64,000 bases of DNA from Puniceibacterium antarcticum (GCF_002760615.1 NZ_AWWI01000064.1:62001-126000); one strand, 5' to 3'. Positions 53,434-62,161 are shown, numbered from the stretch's first letter. The notes: generated by a model from the letters alone, not told the origin. Numbers and translations are program-made.

Positions 53434-54933
53434 ATGTTTGAAAATCTATCCGAACGCCTTTCCGGCGTCTTTGACCGCCTGACGAAACAAGGCGCCCTGT
53501 CCGAAGAGGACGTAAAAACCGCCCTGCGCGAGGTCCGCGTCGCCCTGCTTGAGGCTGACGTTTCCCTTCCCGTGGCGCGTGACTTCGTCAAGGCGGTGCA
53601 GGACAAGGCCACCGGCCAGTCGGTCACCCGCTCCGTCACCCCCGGCCAGCAGGTCGTCAAGATCGTGCATGACACACTGATCGACGTGCTGCGCGGCGAG
53701 GGCGACCCCGGCGCGCTCAGGATCGACAATGCCCCGGCGCCGATCCTGATGGTCGGCCTGCAGGGCGGCGGTAAAACGACCACCACCGCCAAGCTCGCCA
53801 AACGCCTGAAAGAACGCGACGGCAAAAAGGTCCTGATGGCCTCGCTCGACGTCAACCGCCCGGCGGCGATGGAACAGCTTCAGATCCTTGGCCGCCAGAT
53901 CGGCGTCGACACCCTTCCCATCGTCAAGGGCGAAAACCCGGTGCAGATCGCCAAGCGGGCGAAAACCCAGGCCGCGCTCGGCGGCTATGACGTCTACATG
54001 CTCGACACCGCCGGGCGCCTCTCCATCGACGAAGAGCTGATGGAACAGGTCAAGGCGGTGCGCGACGTCGCCAACCCGCGCGAAACCCTGCTGGTGGTCG
54101 ACGGTCTCACCGGTCAGGACGCCGTCTTCACCGCCCAGAACTTTGACGACCGCATCGGCATCACCGGCGTGGTCCTCACCCGCATGGACGGCGACGGGCG
54201 CGGCGGTGCGGCTCTGTCGATGCGCGCCATCACCGGCAAGCCGATCAAATTCGTCGGCCTCGGCGAAAAGATGGACGCGCTCGAAACCTTCGAACCCGAA
54301 CGCATCGCGGGCCGCATCCTCGGCATGGGCGACATCGTCGCGCTGGTCGAAAAGGCACAGCAAACGATCGAGGCCGAACAGGCCGAACGCATGATGCGCC
54401 GCTTCCAGAAGGGTCAGTTCAACATGAACGACCTCAAGATGCAGCTCGAACAGATGATCAAGATGGGCGGCATGGAGGGCATGATGTCCATGATGCCCGG
54501 CATGGGCAAGATGTCCAAGCAGATGAACGATGCCGGCATGGACGACAAGGTGCTCAGCCGCCAGATCGCCCTGATCAACTCCATGACCAAAAAGGAACGC
54601 GCCAACCCCGCGCTCCTGCAGGCCTCGCGCAAGAAACGCATCGCCAAGGGGTCCGGGCTTGAGGTCAGCGAGCTGAACAAACTGCTCAAGATGCAGCGCC
54701 AGATGGGCGACATGATGAAGAAAATGGGCAAGATGGGCAAAGGCGGCATGCTCAAACAGGCCATGAAAGGCATGTTGGGCGGCAAGGGCGGCGGCTCTCC
54801 CGAGGAAATGCTGCAAGGCATGGACCCCAAGGCCATGGAAGCAGCGGCGCGCCAGATGGGCGGCAAACTGCCCGGCCTCGGCGGCGGCGGTGGCCTGCCC
54901 TCCGGCCTCAGCGGATTTGGCAAAAAGAAATGA
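53434..54933 (+). CDS. ffh: Signal recognition particle protein Ffh
   Basis: The SRP GTPase that brings membrane proteins to FtsY. 499 aa: N domain (1-85), G domain with GLQGGGKTTTTAKLA near residue 107, DTAGRLSIDEEL near 191 and TRMDGDGRGGAALS, then a Met-rich M domain from about residue 325 to the end. The ATG at 53434 has AAGGAG 15 bases upstream. It begins the ffh-GNAT-chorismate mutase-rpsP block. Confidence 0.98.
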   Translation: MFENLSERLSGVFDRLTKQGALSEEDVKTALREVRVALLEADVSLPVARDFVKAVQDKATGQSVTRSVTPGQQVVKIVHDTLIDVLRGEGDPGALRIDNAPAPILMVGLQGGGKTTTTAKLAKRLKERDGKKVLMASLDVNRPAAMEQLQILGRQIGVDTLPIVKGENPVQIAKRAKTQAALGGYDVYMLDTAGRLSIDEELMEQVKAVRDVANPRETLLVVDGLTGQDAVFTAQNFDDRIGITGVVLTRMDGDGRGGAALSMRAITGKPIKFVGLGEKMDALETFEPERIAGRILGMGDIVALVEKAQQTIEAEQAERMMRRFQKGQFNMNDLKMQLEQMIKMGGMEGMMSMMPGMGKMSKQMNDAGMDDKVLSRQIALINSMTKKERANPALLQASRKKRIAKGSGLEVSELNKLLKMQRQMGDMMKKMGKMGKGGMLKQAMKGMLGGKGGGSPEEMLQGMDPKAMEAAARQMGGKLPGLGGGGGLPSGLSGFGKKK

Positions 54934-55007
54934 CCCACCCGCGCGCGCCTCTCTCCACGCAGACTCCGACCGCCTTCGCAGCGGCCGGTCTGCTGGCGCG
55001 CGCCCCC

Positions 55008-55050
55008 GTTTCATCTGCCCCTAAATATCCCCGCCGGAGGCATCCCGCCC
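55008..55050 (+). repeat. REP-like intergenic repeat, copy 3 (partial)
   Basis: GTTTCATCTGCCCCTAAATA followed by TCCCCGCCGGAGG matches the first half of copies 1 and 2. It lies in the 250-bp gap between ffh and the first GNAT gene; the second hairpin is missing. Confidence 0.5.
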
Positions 55051-55183
55051 TCACGACACCGACAAACGCCGCTCAGGCACGTTGCGCCGCAACCCCAGAC
55101 CAGAAACCAGCCGCGCGCCAGCGCGCCCGCATGACAGACAGGGCCAGAACAGCCAGGCCCATGACAGACAGGAAGGACGTAGA

Positions 55184-55726
55184 ATGACCCTCACCAACGC
55201 CCCCCGTCTCGAGTCCGAGCGCCTCCTTCTGCGCGGCCCCGAAATGCGCGACTTCGATGCCTTCGCGGACTTCCACGCCGACCCCGTGCGCGCCCCCGGC
55301 TTCGGCCCGGTTTACCGGCGCGATCAATCCTGGCGCTGGTTCGCCAGCAACATCGGCCACTGGCACATCCACGGCTACGGTTATTTCATCATCGCCGACA
55401 AACAGTGTGACACCGCCATGGGCCTCTCCGGCATCTGGAACCCCGAAGGCTGGCCGGAACCCGAACTCGGCTGGCTGGTCTTTGCCGGACACGAAGGCAA
55501 GGGCGTCGCCTTTGAGGCCGCGACCCGCGCGCGCCAATGGGCCTACGGCGATCTGGGCCTGAAAACCCTGACCTCCAACATCTACGGCTCCAACACCCGC
55601 TCGCTCAGGCTGGCCCAGCGCCTTGGCGCCACCTATGAGCGCACATATGACAATGTCTACATGGGCGAAGATCAGCTCTGGCGTCACCCGGCCCCTGACA
55701 CACTGGGCCCCGAGGCGCTGGCATGA
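55184..55726 (+). CDS. GNAT-family N-acetyltransferase (1 of 3)
   Basis: A 180-aa RimJ/RimL-like acetyltransferase starting with LESERLLLRGPEMRDFDAFA. The acetyl-CoA segment is HEGKGVAFEAATRARQWAY. The substrate is unknown; ribosomal-protein-type N-terminal acetylation is possible. It ends in a 4-bp overlap (ATGA) with the second GNAT gene. The three copies share WPEPELGW or a variant and are clearly paralogues. Confidence 0.9.
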   Translation: MTLTNAPRLESERLLLRGPEMRDFDAFADFHADPVRAPGFGPVYRRDQSWRWFASNIGHWHIHGYGYFIIADKQCDTAMGLSGIWNPEGWPEPELGWLVFAGHEGKGVAFEAATRARQWAYGDLGLKTLTSNIYGSNTRSLRLAQRLGATYERTYDNVYMGEDQLWRHPAPDTLGPEALA

Positions 55727-56247
55727 TCGACCTCAACATTGCCCCCATCAAGACCGACCGCCTGATCCTGCGCACCCCGCTTGAGTCAGACTTTGACGCC
55801 TCCGCCGCCTTCATGGCCTCGGACCGGACAACCTTTGTCGGCGGCAAGGTCACGGACGAATGGCAGCAATGGCGCGGCTTCATGGGCTCTGTCGGCCATT
55901 GGGTGCTGCGCGGCTATGGCTTTTTCTCCGTGACCCTGCAGGACGGCACACCCATTGGCCGCGTCGGCGTGATCAACCACCGCATGTGGCCGGAACCGGA
56001 ACTCGGCTGGCATCTGTTCGGCGGGTACGAGGGACAGGGCTACGCCACCGAAGCCGCCCGCGCCGCACGCCGCTGGGCCTATACCGAACGGGGTCTTGGC
56101 CCGCTGATCTCGCAGATCCACCCGGACAACCACGCCTCTGCCGCCGTGGCCAGACGCCTTGGCGCTACGCTGGAACGCGAAAGCGTGCTTTTGGGCGATC
56201 CCTGCCACATCTACCGCCACCCCGATCCGGCGCAGGGGGACGCATGA
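55723..56247 (+). CDS. GNAT-family N-acetyltransferase (2 of 3)
   Basis: A 174-aa paralogue of the preceding gene: IKTDRLILRTPLESDFDASA, WPEPELGWHLFGGYEGQGYA and ARRLGATLERESVL. It lies in a 4-bp-overlap chain with both GNAT neighbours. Confidence 0.9.
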   Translation: MIDLNIAPIKTDRLILRTPLESDFDASAAFMASDRTTFVGGKVTDEWQQWRGFMGSVGHWVLRGYGFFSVTLQDGTPIGRVGVINHRMWPEPELGWHLFGGYEGQGYATEAARAARRWAYTERGLGPLISQIHPDNHASAAVARRLGATLERESVLLGDPCHIYRHPDPAQGDA

Positions 56248-56843
56248 GCGATATCCCCACCCTGCACACCCAGCGTCTGGAACTGCGCGCCCCCGAGGCG
56301 GCGGATTATCCCGACTTCAAGGCGACGTTCAGCTCTTACCGCGCCCGTTTCATGGGCGGGCCGCTGAATTCCTACGAGGCCTGGATGCTCTATGCCGCCG
56401 AAATCGGACACTGGCAGATTCGCGGCTTTGGCATGTGGATGGTCCATCTGCGCGACACCGGCGAAACCGTCGGCATGGCCGGCGGCTGGTTCCCGGCGAA
56501 ATGGCCGGAAAAGGAAATCGCCTGGATCATCTGGCCCGACAAGGCCGGCAAGGGCTTCGCGTTAGAGGCAACCTCCCGCGTCCGCACCCATTTCTATGCG
56601 GACAAGGGCTGGGATACGGCGGTCAGCTACATCGACCCCAAGAACCTCGATTCCATCCGCCTCGCCGAACGGCTTGGCGCAAAGAAAGATCATGACGCCG
56701 CCACCGTCGACGGCTCTGACGCCTGCTATCGCCATCCCTCCCCTGCGGCGCTGAAAAACAGCCAGACCGCCCACGGGATCGAGATGGAGATTCAGAATTA
56801 CATCAATCCGCTCTTCAAACCGAAAGGCTGGGCCCTTGACTGA
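56244..56843 (+). CDS. GNAT-family N-acetyltransferase (3 of 3)
   Basis: A 199-aa third paralogue: LHTQRLELRAPEAADYPDF, WPEKEIAWIIWPDKAGKGFA and RLAERLGAKKDHD. It has an extra C-terminal stretch of about 25 residues ending FKPKGWALD. Its last 8 bp overlap the chorismate mutase gene, whose start is a TTG. Confidence 0.9.
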   Translation: MSDIPTLHTQRLELRAPEAADYPDFKATFSSYRARFMGGPLNSYEAWMLYAAEIGHWQIRGFGMWMVHLRDTGETVGMAGGWFPAKWPEKEIAWIIWPDKAGKGFALEATSRVRTHFYADKGWDTAVSYIDPKNLDSIRLAERLGAKKDHDAATVDGSDACYRHPSPAALKNSQTAHGIEMEIQNYINPLFKPKGWALD

Positions 56844-57147
56844 CGCATCTGCACAAGACCCCGTTGCCCGCGCGGCCCAGATCCTCAAGGGCCACCGCGA
56901 AAGCATCGACCGGCTGGACGCGATCCTCGTGTTCACTTTGGCCGAGCGGTTCAAGCACACGCAGGCCGTTGGCGTGCTCAAGGCACAGAACGACCTGCCC
57001 CCCTCTGATCCGGCGCGCGAGGAAAAACAGATCGCGCGTCTGCAGGACCTGGCGAACCAGGCCGACCTCGACCCGGAATTCGCCACGAAATTCCTGAATT
57101 TCATCATTCAGGAAGTCATCCACCACCACGAACAACACCAATCGTAA
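56836..57147 (+). CDS. Chorismate mutase
   Basis: An AroQ-type all-helical enzyme of 103 aa making prephenate for Phe and Tyr. RAAQILKGHRESIDRLDAIL supplies the first-helix Arg, with AERFKHTQAVGVLKAQNDLP and the C-terminal FLNFIIQEVI helix. The TTG at 56836 overlaps the third GNAT gene by 8 bp; no later start keeps the first helix. It lies 48 bp before rpsP, a common order in Rhodobacterales. Confidence 0.9.
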   Translation: MTDASAQDPVARAAQILKGHRESIDRLDAILVFTLAERFKHTQAVGVLKAQNDLPPSDPAREEKQIARLQDLANQADLDPEFATKFLNFIIQEVIHHHEQHQS

Positions 57148-57195
57148 GGCCGCGCCAAGCGCAGCCAAACCCACGCCATCAAAGGAGATTTCTCA

Positions 57196-57585
57196 ATGGC
57201 TATCAAACTTCGTCTCGCCCGCGGCGGTTCCAAAAAGCGCCCCCACTACCGGATCATCGTGGCCGACAGCCGCATGCCCCGCGACGGCCGCTTTATCGAA
57301 AAAGTCGGCACCTACAACCCGCTGCTGCCGAAAGACAGCGAAGTCCGCGTTCTGATGGATGTCGAGCGCGTTCAGTACTGGCTGGGTCAGGGCGCACAGG
57401 CCACCGACCGTGTGTCGCGCATGCTCGAAGCTGCTGGCGTTGTCCCCAAGAAGGACCGTGCCAACCTGAAAAAAGGCACCCCGGGCAAAGCCGCTCAGGA
57501 ACGTGCTGAATCCAAGGCGGCCAAGGCAACCGCAGCAGCAGAGGCCGCAGCAGCCCCCGCAGCCGAAGAAGCCACAGCAGAATAA
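57196..57585 (+). CDS. rpsP: 30S ribosomal protein S16
   Basis: S16 of 129 aa. The fold [20 protein letters not shown] and [13 protein letters not shown] is followed by a C-terminal tail of about 35 residues made mostly of Ala, Lys and Glu, longer than the E. coli protein (82 aa). AAAGGAG lies before the ATG. A strong terminator follows, so rimM is not in the same transcript. Confidence 0.98.
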   Translation: MAIKLRLARGGSKKRPHYRIIVADSRMPRDGRFIEKVGTYNPLLPKDSEVRVLMDVERVQYWLGQGAQATDRVSRMLEAAGVVPKKDRANLKKGTPGKAAQERAESKAAKATAAAEAAAAPAAEEATAE

Positions 57586-57608
57586 TCCGCGCCACACGGC
57601 ACGGAAAG

Positions 57609-57641
57609 ACGGCGCGCGGGGGCAACCCCGGGCGCCGTTTT
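57609..57641 (+). terminator. Intrinsic terminator after rpsP
   Basis: The outer stem ACGGCGC / GCGCCGT (57609-57615 / 57632-57638) encloses GGGG-CAA-CCCC and is followed by TTTTC. Confidence 0.85.
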
Positions 57642-57722
57642 CATGTCCGGCGATGCCCCCAAAAGCTTTCGCCCGGCGCAAAGCGGCTCGGGGCATAGTC
57701 ATAGACGGTCTCTTCCCGCCGC

Positions 57723-58373
57723 TCAGGCCGGTGCGTGTGCGGCAAAGGTTTCGATCTGCGCCGCCATCGCCGCCTCGAACCCCGGCCGTGCCAGCCCGCG
57801 CTGCAGATAGGCCGCCACCACCGGATAGCGCGCCAGCACCGGTTCGTTGCGCAGCCCGCGCAGCACGGTCACCATCACGATATCCGCCACGCTGAACCGC
57901 CCGGCCAGCCAGTCCCGTCCCTCCAGATGCGCGCTCAGGGACTTCAGCCGCAGCTCCACCAGCCGCTCCGCATGGCTCGTCCAGCCCGCAACCCACGCCT
58001 CTCCCGCGTTGAACAGCTTGGGCAGAATCATGCCTTCGACCCTTGGCTCCACCGTGCTCAGCGCCGAAAACACCCAAGACGTCACATCTGCCGCCTCCTG
58101 CGTATCGCGCGGCCGCAGCACATCGGACAGTTGCGCGATATGCAACAGGATCGCCCCGCTCTCGAACAGCGCGACCGTGTCGTCGCGATAGGCAGGCACC
58201 TGACCAAAGGGCTGCCAGCGCCGATAGTCTGCCCCATCCGCCTCACCCGGTTTGAGCGGATGCACCTCATACTCCAGCCCCGCCTCGGCCAGCGCCCAGC
58301 GCGGGCGCATGTCCTTCACATTGCCCTGCGCAAAGGGCGGCACCCATTCGAATGTGGAAATCACGATTCCCAT
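57723..58373 (-). CDS. Glutathione S-transferase family protein
   Basis: A 216-aa protein with an N-terminal thioredoxin-like domain (FEWVPPFAQGNVKDMRPRWA, QVPAYRDDTVALFESGAIL) and an all-helical C-terminal domain (GRDWLAGRFSVADIVMV). It would add glutathione to electrophiles or act on an unknown substrate. It starts 1 bp after the DUF1428 stop, so the two form an operon that is divergent from a MarR regulator. Confidence 0.9.
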   Translation of the reverse strand: MGIVISTFEWVPPFAQGNVKDMRPRWALAEAGLEYEVHPLKPGEADGADYRRWQPFGQVPAYRDDTVALFESGAILLHIAQLSDVLRPRDTQEAADVTSWVFSALSTVEPRVEGMILPKLFNAGEAWVAGWTSHAERLVELRLKSLSAHLEGRDWLAGRFSVADIVMVTVLRGLRNEPVLARYPVVAAYLQRGLARPGFEAAMAAQIETFAAHAPA

Positions 58374-58374
58374 G

Positions 58375-58746
58375 TCAGCGCCCCCCGGCAGGTTGCGACA
58401 GGTTCACGACTTCCTCGAACCCGCCCCAGATCATGCGTTTGCCGTCGAAACACATCTGCCCCATTTCGGCCATGCGCGGGTCCTGCATCATCTTTGCCAT
58501 CCCCGCGTCATGGGTCGCCTTGTCGGGCCAGACCAGCCAGGAAAACACCACCGTCTCCTCCTCCTGCTTCTTCACCGCCATGGGAAAGGACGTCAGCGTG
58601 CCCTCCGGCACATCCACCCCCCAGCATTCATGATGCTCAAGACACCCGAAATCCCGGAACATCGTCCAGCCGAATTCGGCCTGCCGGATGAACTCCGCTT
58701 TGTTCTCTGTCGGCACCGCCAGCACAAACCCCTGAACATACGCCAC
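58375..58746 (-). CDS. DUF1428 family protein
   Basis: A 123-aa dimeric alpha-beta barrel-like protein. It starts YVQGFVLAVPTENKAEF and has HHECWGVDVPEGTLTSF, VVFSWLVWPDKATHD and PFDGKRMI-like MCFDGKRMIWGGF. The function is unknown. It is the first gene of the pair with the GST gene and shares a 69-bp control region with the MarR-type gene. Confidence 0.9.
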   Translation of the reverse strand: MAYVQGFVLAVPTENKAEFIRQAEFGWTMFRDFGCLEHHECWGVDVPEGTLTSFPMAVKKQEEETVVFSWLVWPDKATHDAGMAKMMQDPRMAEMGQMCFDGKRMIWGGFEEVVNLSQPAGGR

Positions 58747-58779
58747 TGCACACTCCTCTCTGCGATTCGCCCCCTCAGC

Positions 58780-58812
58780 TTGACATTCATTTAGGTTGAT
58801 ACCAACATAAAT
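58780..58812. promoter_or_regulatory. Operator-like palindrome and -35 before the MarR gene
   Basis: ATTTAGGTTG-ATAC-CAACATAAAT (58789-58812) is a 10-bp inverted repeat with one mismatch. A TTGACA (58780-58785) lies just upstream on the plus strand. It is centred in the divergent gap, so a MarR dimer bound there could block both marR and the DUF1428-GST operon. Confidence 0.55.
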
Positions 58813-58815
58813 CGC

Positions 58816-59259
58816 ATGATGGATCCTGACCTGCCCCTGTCCGCCACTCTAGACGTGCGCGATCACTGCCTGTGCCTCTATACGCAACGCGCCGCGCGCG
58901 CGCTAGCACGCCGGTTCGACACGGCCTTCCGCCCGCTTGGCATCACCAACGGTCAGTTCTCTCTGCTGATGTCCCTGAACCGCCCCGAAGGCCCCCGGAT
59001 CGGCGATCTTGTCCCGCTTCTGGGCATGGACCGCACCACCCTGACCGCAGCGCTGAAACCGCTTGAACGGCGCGGCCTTGTGCTCTTGCAACCTGACAAG
59101 AAAGACGCACGTGCCCGCCGCCTGACCCTGACCGACGCAGGGCGCGCCCTGCTCAAGACGGCTCTGCCGATCTGGCGCTCGGAACACGCGGCGGTGGACG
59201 CAGCCCTGAGCGGCATCACGCCCGACGACCTGCGGCGCGGGCTGAGCGGACTGGCCTGA
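58816..59259 (+). CDS. MarR-family transcriptional regulator
   Basis: A 147-aa winged-helix regulator: ITNGQFSLLMSLNRPEGPRI, then the recognition helix RTTLTAALKPLERRGLVLL and the wing DKKDARARRLTLTDAGR. The next codon is also ATG (58819). It is divergent from DUF1428-GST and probably regulates them in answer to electrophiles. Confidence 0.92.
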   Translation: MMDPDLPLSATLDVRDHCLCLYTQRAARALARRFDTAFRPLGITNGQFSLLMSLNRPEGPRIGDLVPLLGMDRTTLTAALKPLERRGLVLLQPDKKDARARRLTLTDAGRALLKTALPIWRSEHAAVDAALSGITPDDLRRGLSGLA

Positions 59260-59396
59260 GCGGACCGGGCAGAAAGACGGGGCAGAAAGATCGGGCAGAA
59301 AGAGCCGCGCCGACACCCGGATCCCGCCTGAACCATCAGCCGCACAAAAATGGTGCATCTCGTTAAGCTGTGTTAACAAATAATCAGAGACTCAGC

Positions 59397-59414
59397 GTTC
59401 AAAGCGCTTTGAAC
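59397..59414. promoter_or_regulatory. Perfect 18-bp palindrome, LacI-type operator candidate
   Basis: GTTCAAAGCGCTTTGAAC is fully self-complementary, with the central AAAGCGCTTT typical of LacI/GalR-family operators. It lies 92 bp before the AGCS symporter start and just after an AT-rich AACAAATAATC. No T-run follows, so it is not a terminator. No LacI gene is in the window. Confidence 0.5.
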
Positions 59415-59506
59415 CCTGTCCAGCACGGGGTTTCGCTGCAACGACTGGATCCAAGGACTCAGGACCACGGCACAAAGCCGCGGCATAAAAACATAGGGAC
59501 GGCCAT

Positions 59507-60931
59507 ATGAGTTTTTTCGATTCCCTCTTCAATCTCATCAACGATCTGACATGGGGCTGGGCGCTGATCCCCTTCCTCGTGGTGCTTGGCGTGTTTTTCA
59601 CCGTGGCCAGCGGCTTTGTGCAGTTCCGGTTTTTCAAACGCATGTTCCGCGTGCTGCGCTCCAGTGACGAAGACAGCGATCCCTCGCAGATCAGCGCGCG
59701 CGAGGCGCTGCTGGTGTCGGTCGGCGGGCGTGTCGGTGGCGGCAACATCGCGGGTGTCGCCGTGGCGATCACCGCAGGCGGCCCCGGCGCCGTGTTCTGG
59801 ATGTGGGCCATCGCCCTTGTCGGCATGTGCTCGGCTCTGGTCGAGGCGACGCTGGCCCAGACCTACAAACGCACCCAGCCCGATGGCGCCTATCGCGGCG
59901 GCCCCGCGCAGGCGATCATCCATGGCCTTGGCAACAATTACCGCTGGCTGGCCGTGATCTATTCCGTCTGTCTGATTGCCTCCTTCGCCATCGGCTTCAA
60001 CGCCTTTCAGGGCAACACCGTTGCGGGCGCGGCGCTGGACAGCATGGCCATTCCGCGTGTCTGGACAGGGGCCGTTCTGGCCATTGCCACCGGCTTTATC
60101 GTCTATGGCGGCATCCACCGCATCGCCAAGGCGGCAGATGTGATCATCCCCGTGATGGCCATCGGCTATATCGGCATGGCGCTGCTGATCATCCTGCTCA
60201 ACCTCACCGGCGTGCCCGGCGTGATCTGGGACATCGTCACAAACGCCTTTGGTTTCCGCGAAGCGGTTGCCGGCGGTATGGGGGCTGCCATCGCGCAGGG
60301 TCTGCGCCGCGGTCTGTTCTCGAACGAGGCGGGCCTTGGCTCTGCCCCGAACGTTGCAGCCACCGCCTATGTCCGCCACCCGGTCAGTCAGGGCATCACG
60401 CAAAGCTTTTCGGTCTTCATCGACACGATCATCATCTGCTCCTGCACAGCCTTCGTCATTCTGCTCGGCGATGTCTATGTCCCCGGCGCCGAAGGCGTGG
60501 ACGGCGTGATCCTGACCCAGCAAAGCATGGTCGATCATGTGGGCAGCTGGGCGCAGTACTTCCTGACGGCGGCGATCTTCCTCTTTTCCTTCTCGTCGAT
60601 CATGTACAACTACTACCTCGGGGAAAACGCGCTCAGCTTCCTGACCAAGAACCCGGTCGCTGTGCAGGTCCTGCGGATCGCGATCATCGGCATCGTCTTC
60701 CTCGGTGCCGTGGCGCCGGGCGCGACCTTCGTGTTCAACTTCTCGGATCCGATGATGGGCATCCTTGCGGTGGTCAACCTGCTGGCGATCATGATGATGT
60801 TCCCGATTGCCCTGCGCGTCATCAACGACTTCCGCAGCCAGCTGGATGCAGGCATCGCCCGACCGATCTTTGATCCGAAGAAATTCCCCGACCTTGATAC
60901 CGATCCCTCCGCCTGGCCCGACGCCAAATAA
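59507..60931 (+). CDS. Sodium:alanine symporter family (AGCS) protein
   Basis: A 474-aa membrane protein with about ten helices importing Ala or Gly with sodium. GRVGGGNIAGVAVAITAGGP near residue 78 is the family signature, followed by WMWAIALVGMCSALVEATLA and LFSNEAGLGSAPNVAA near 268. A single gene with its own terminator and the palindrome above upstream. Confidence 0.93.
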   Translation: MSFFDSLFNLINDLTWGWALIPFLVVLGVFFTVASGFVQFRFFKRMFRVLRSSDEDSDPSQISAREALLVSVGGRVGGGNIAGVAVAITAGGPGAVFWMWAIALVGMCSALVEATLAQTYKRTQPDGAYRGGPAQAIIHGLGNNYRWLAVIYSVCLIASFAIGFNAFQGNTVAGAALDSMAIPRVWTGAVLAIATGFIVYGGIHRIAKAADVIIPVMAIGYIGMALLIILLNLTGVPGVIWDIVTNAFGFREAVAGGMGAAIAQGLRRGLFSNEAGLGSAPNVAATAYVRHPVSQGITQSFSVFIDTIIICSCTAFVILLGDVYVPGAEGVDGVILTQQSMVDHVGSWAQYFLTAAIFLFSFSSIMYNYYLGENALSFLTKNPVAVQVLRIAIIGIVFLGAVAPGATFVFNFSDPMMGILAVVNLLAIMMMFPIALRVINDFRSQLDAGIARPIFDPKKFPDLDTDPSAWPDAK

Positions 60932-60959
60932 CCAAACACGGATCATGCAAAACAGACAG

Positions 60960-60981
60960 GGGGCGCTTTCGGGCGCCCCTT
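60960..60981 (+). terminator. Intrinsic terminator after the AGCS gene
   Basis: The stem GGGGCGC / GCGCCCC (60960-60966 / 60973-60979) with loop TTTCGG is followed by TTT. It starts 28 bp after the stop. Confidence 0.75.
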
Positions 60982-61157
60982 TGCACAGGTGGCAGTCCGC
61001 AGACGGCCCCACCAGCAGACGCGCCATTTTCATCACGCAAACCAGCTTTCGCGCCCGTTTCCCTTGTCCGCAGCGCCAACGGCATTAAGACCTGTTAAAC
61101 TTCAAGTTGTCCGGGACACTCCTGTCCCCGGGCCGCCAGATCAAAAAGGTTTCTGCC

Positions 61158-61985
61158 ATGACCCTGCGCTGCGCCGCTCTTGCCCTTTTCTGCCTCGGTG
61201 CCACCCCGGTGCTGGCAGGCGATCCCACCATCGTTCAGCCCGAACCGGTTGTGATGACCCCCGCACCCGTCGCCCTGGCCCCGCGCCCCGTGCTGCTCTT
61301 CTCGCTCAGTGGCGGCGTGACCTCGACCCCGGAATACTTCGGCTCTGACGATGTGAACGCCGCGCCCTATCTCGGGGTCAAGTTCCATTTCCTGCGCCTG
61401 CCCAACGGGCGCGAAGTCGGCAGCCCGGATCCCTGGCAAGGCTCCGAAGGCTTCGGCATTCACGGCTCTGCCCGCTATATCGGCGAACGGGATTCCAGCG
61501 ATTACAGCGCCCTGCGCGGTGCCGATGACGTTGACGCCACGCTCGAACTGGGCGGTGGCATCGGCTACACCCTGCGCAATTTCGACGTCTTCGCCGATGT
61601 GCGCCGTGGTTTCGGCGGTCACGAAGGCTGGGTTGCCGAACTGGGCGCCGATTATATCCTGCGTCCCACCGACCGCCTGCGCCTCAAGATGGGGCCGCGC
61701 CTGCTCTGGGGGGATGAGGAGTATACAGACACCTATTTCGGCGTGAATGCCGCTTCGGTCGCGCCGGGACGCCCGCTTTATGAGGCGGACGGCGGTCTGG
61801 TCTCAGCCGGGCTGGAATTCGGCGCGCGCTACCAGCTCAGCGATGTCTGGGGGCTTGAAGGCGCCGTCACCTATGACGTGCTGCAAAACGATGCCGCCGA
61901 CAGCCCGCTGGTCGACGGCTCCGGCGAAAAGGATCAATGGGGCATCCGCCTTGGCGTGACCCGCGTGTTTCAGATCGGCGGCTGA
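61158..61985 (+). CDS. MipA/OmpV-family outer-membrane protein
   Basis: A 275-aa outer-membrane barrel protein with signal peptide MTLRCAALALFCLGATPVLA. The family start FSLSGGVTSTPEYFGSDD and AAPYLGVKF, then repeated strands and ending RLGVTRVFQIGG, fit MipA/OmpV. E. coli MipA is tied to murein synthesis; the role here is open. It is a single gene after the AGCS terminator and before rimM. Confidence 0.9.
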   Translation: MTLRCAALALFCLGATPVLAGDPTIVQPEPVVMTPAPVALAPRPVLLFSLSGGVTSTPEYFGSDDVNAAPYLGVKFHFLRLPNGREVGSPDPWQGSEGFGIHGSARYIGERDSSDYSALRGADDVDATLELGGGIGYTLRNFDVFADVRRGFGGHEGWVAELGADYILRPTDRLRLKMGPRLLWGDEEYTDTYFGVNAASVAPGRPLYEADGGLVSAGLEFGARYQLSDVWGLEGAVTYDVLQNDAADSPLVDGSGEKDQWGIRLGVTRVFQIGG

Positions 61986-62161
61986 TCCGTCCCACCACCC
62001 AACAGACAGACCGGCGGCGCCAGCGGTGCCGCCGTTTTGCGTCGCACCCGTCGCCATGCGGGCGGGATCTGCCCGCGTCATGCCTCACCCTCCATTGCCA
62101 TCCCCGCCCGCCCCGCGCTATGGCTGACACAACAACAGCCAACCGGATGGGATAGGGCAAG

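Noticed and set aside
53446-55014. 522-aa His/Ala/Phe-rich open frame antisense to ffh
   Set aside because: Shadow of ffh codons; no recognisable motif or ribosome-binding site.
59459-61036. 525-aa Asp/His-rich open frame antisense to the AGCS symporter gene
   Set aside because: Shadow frame; the plus strand encodes a complete AGCS family protein.
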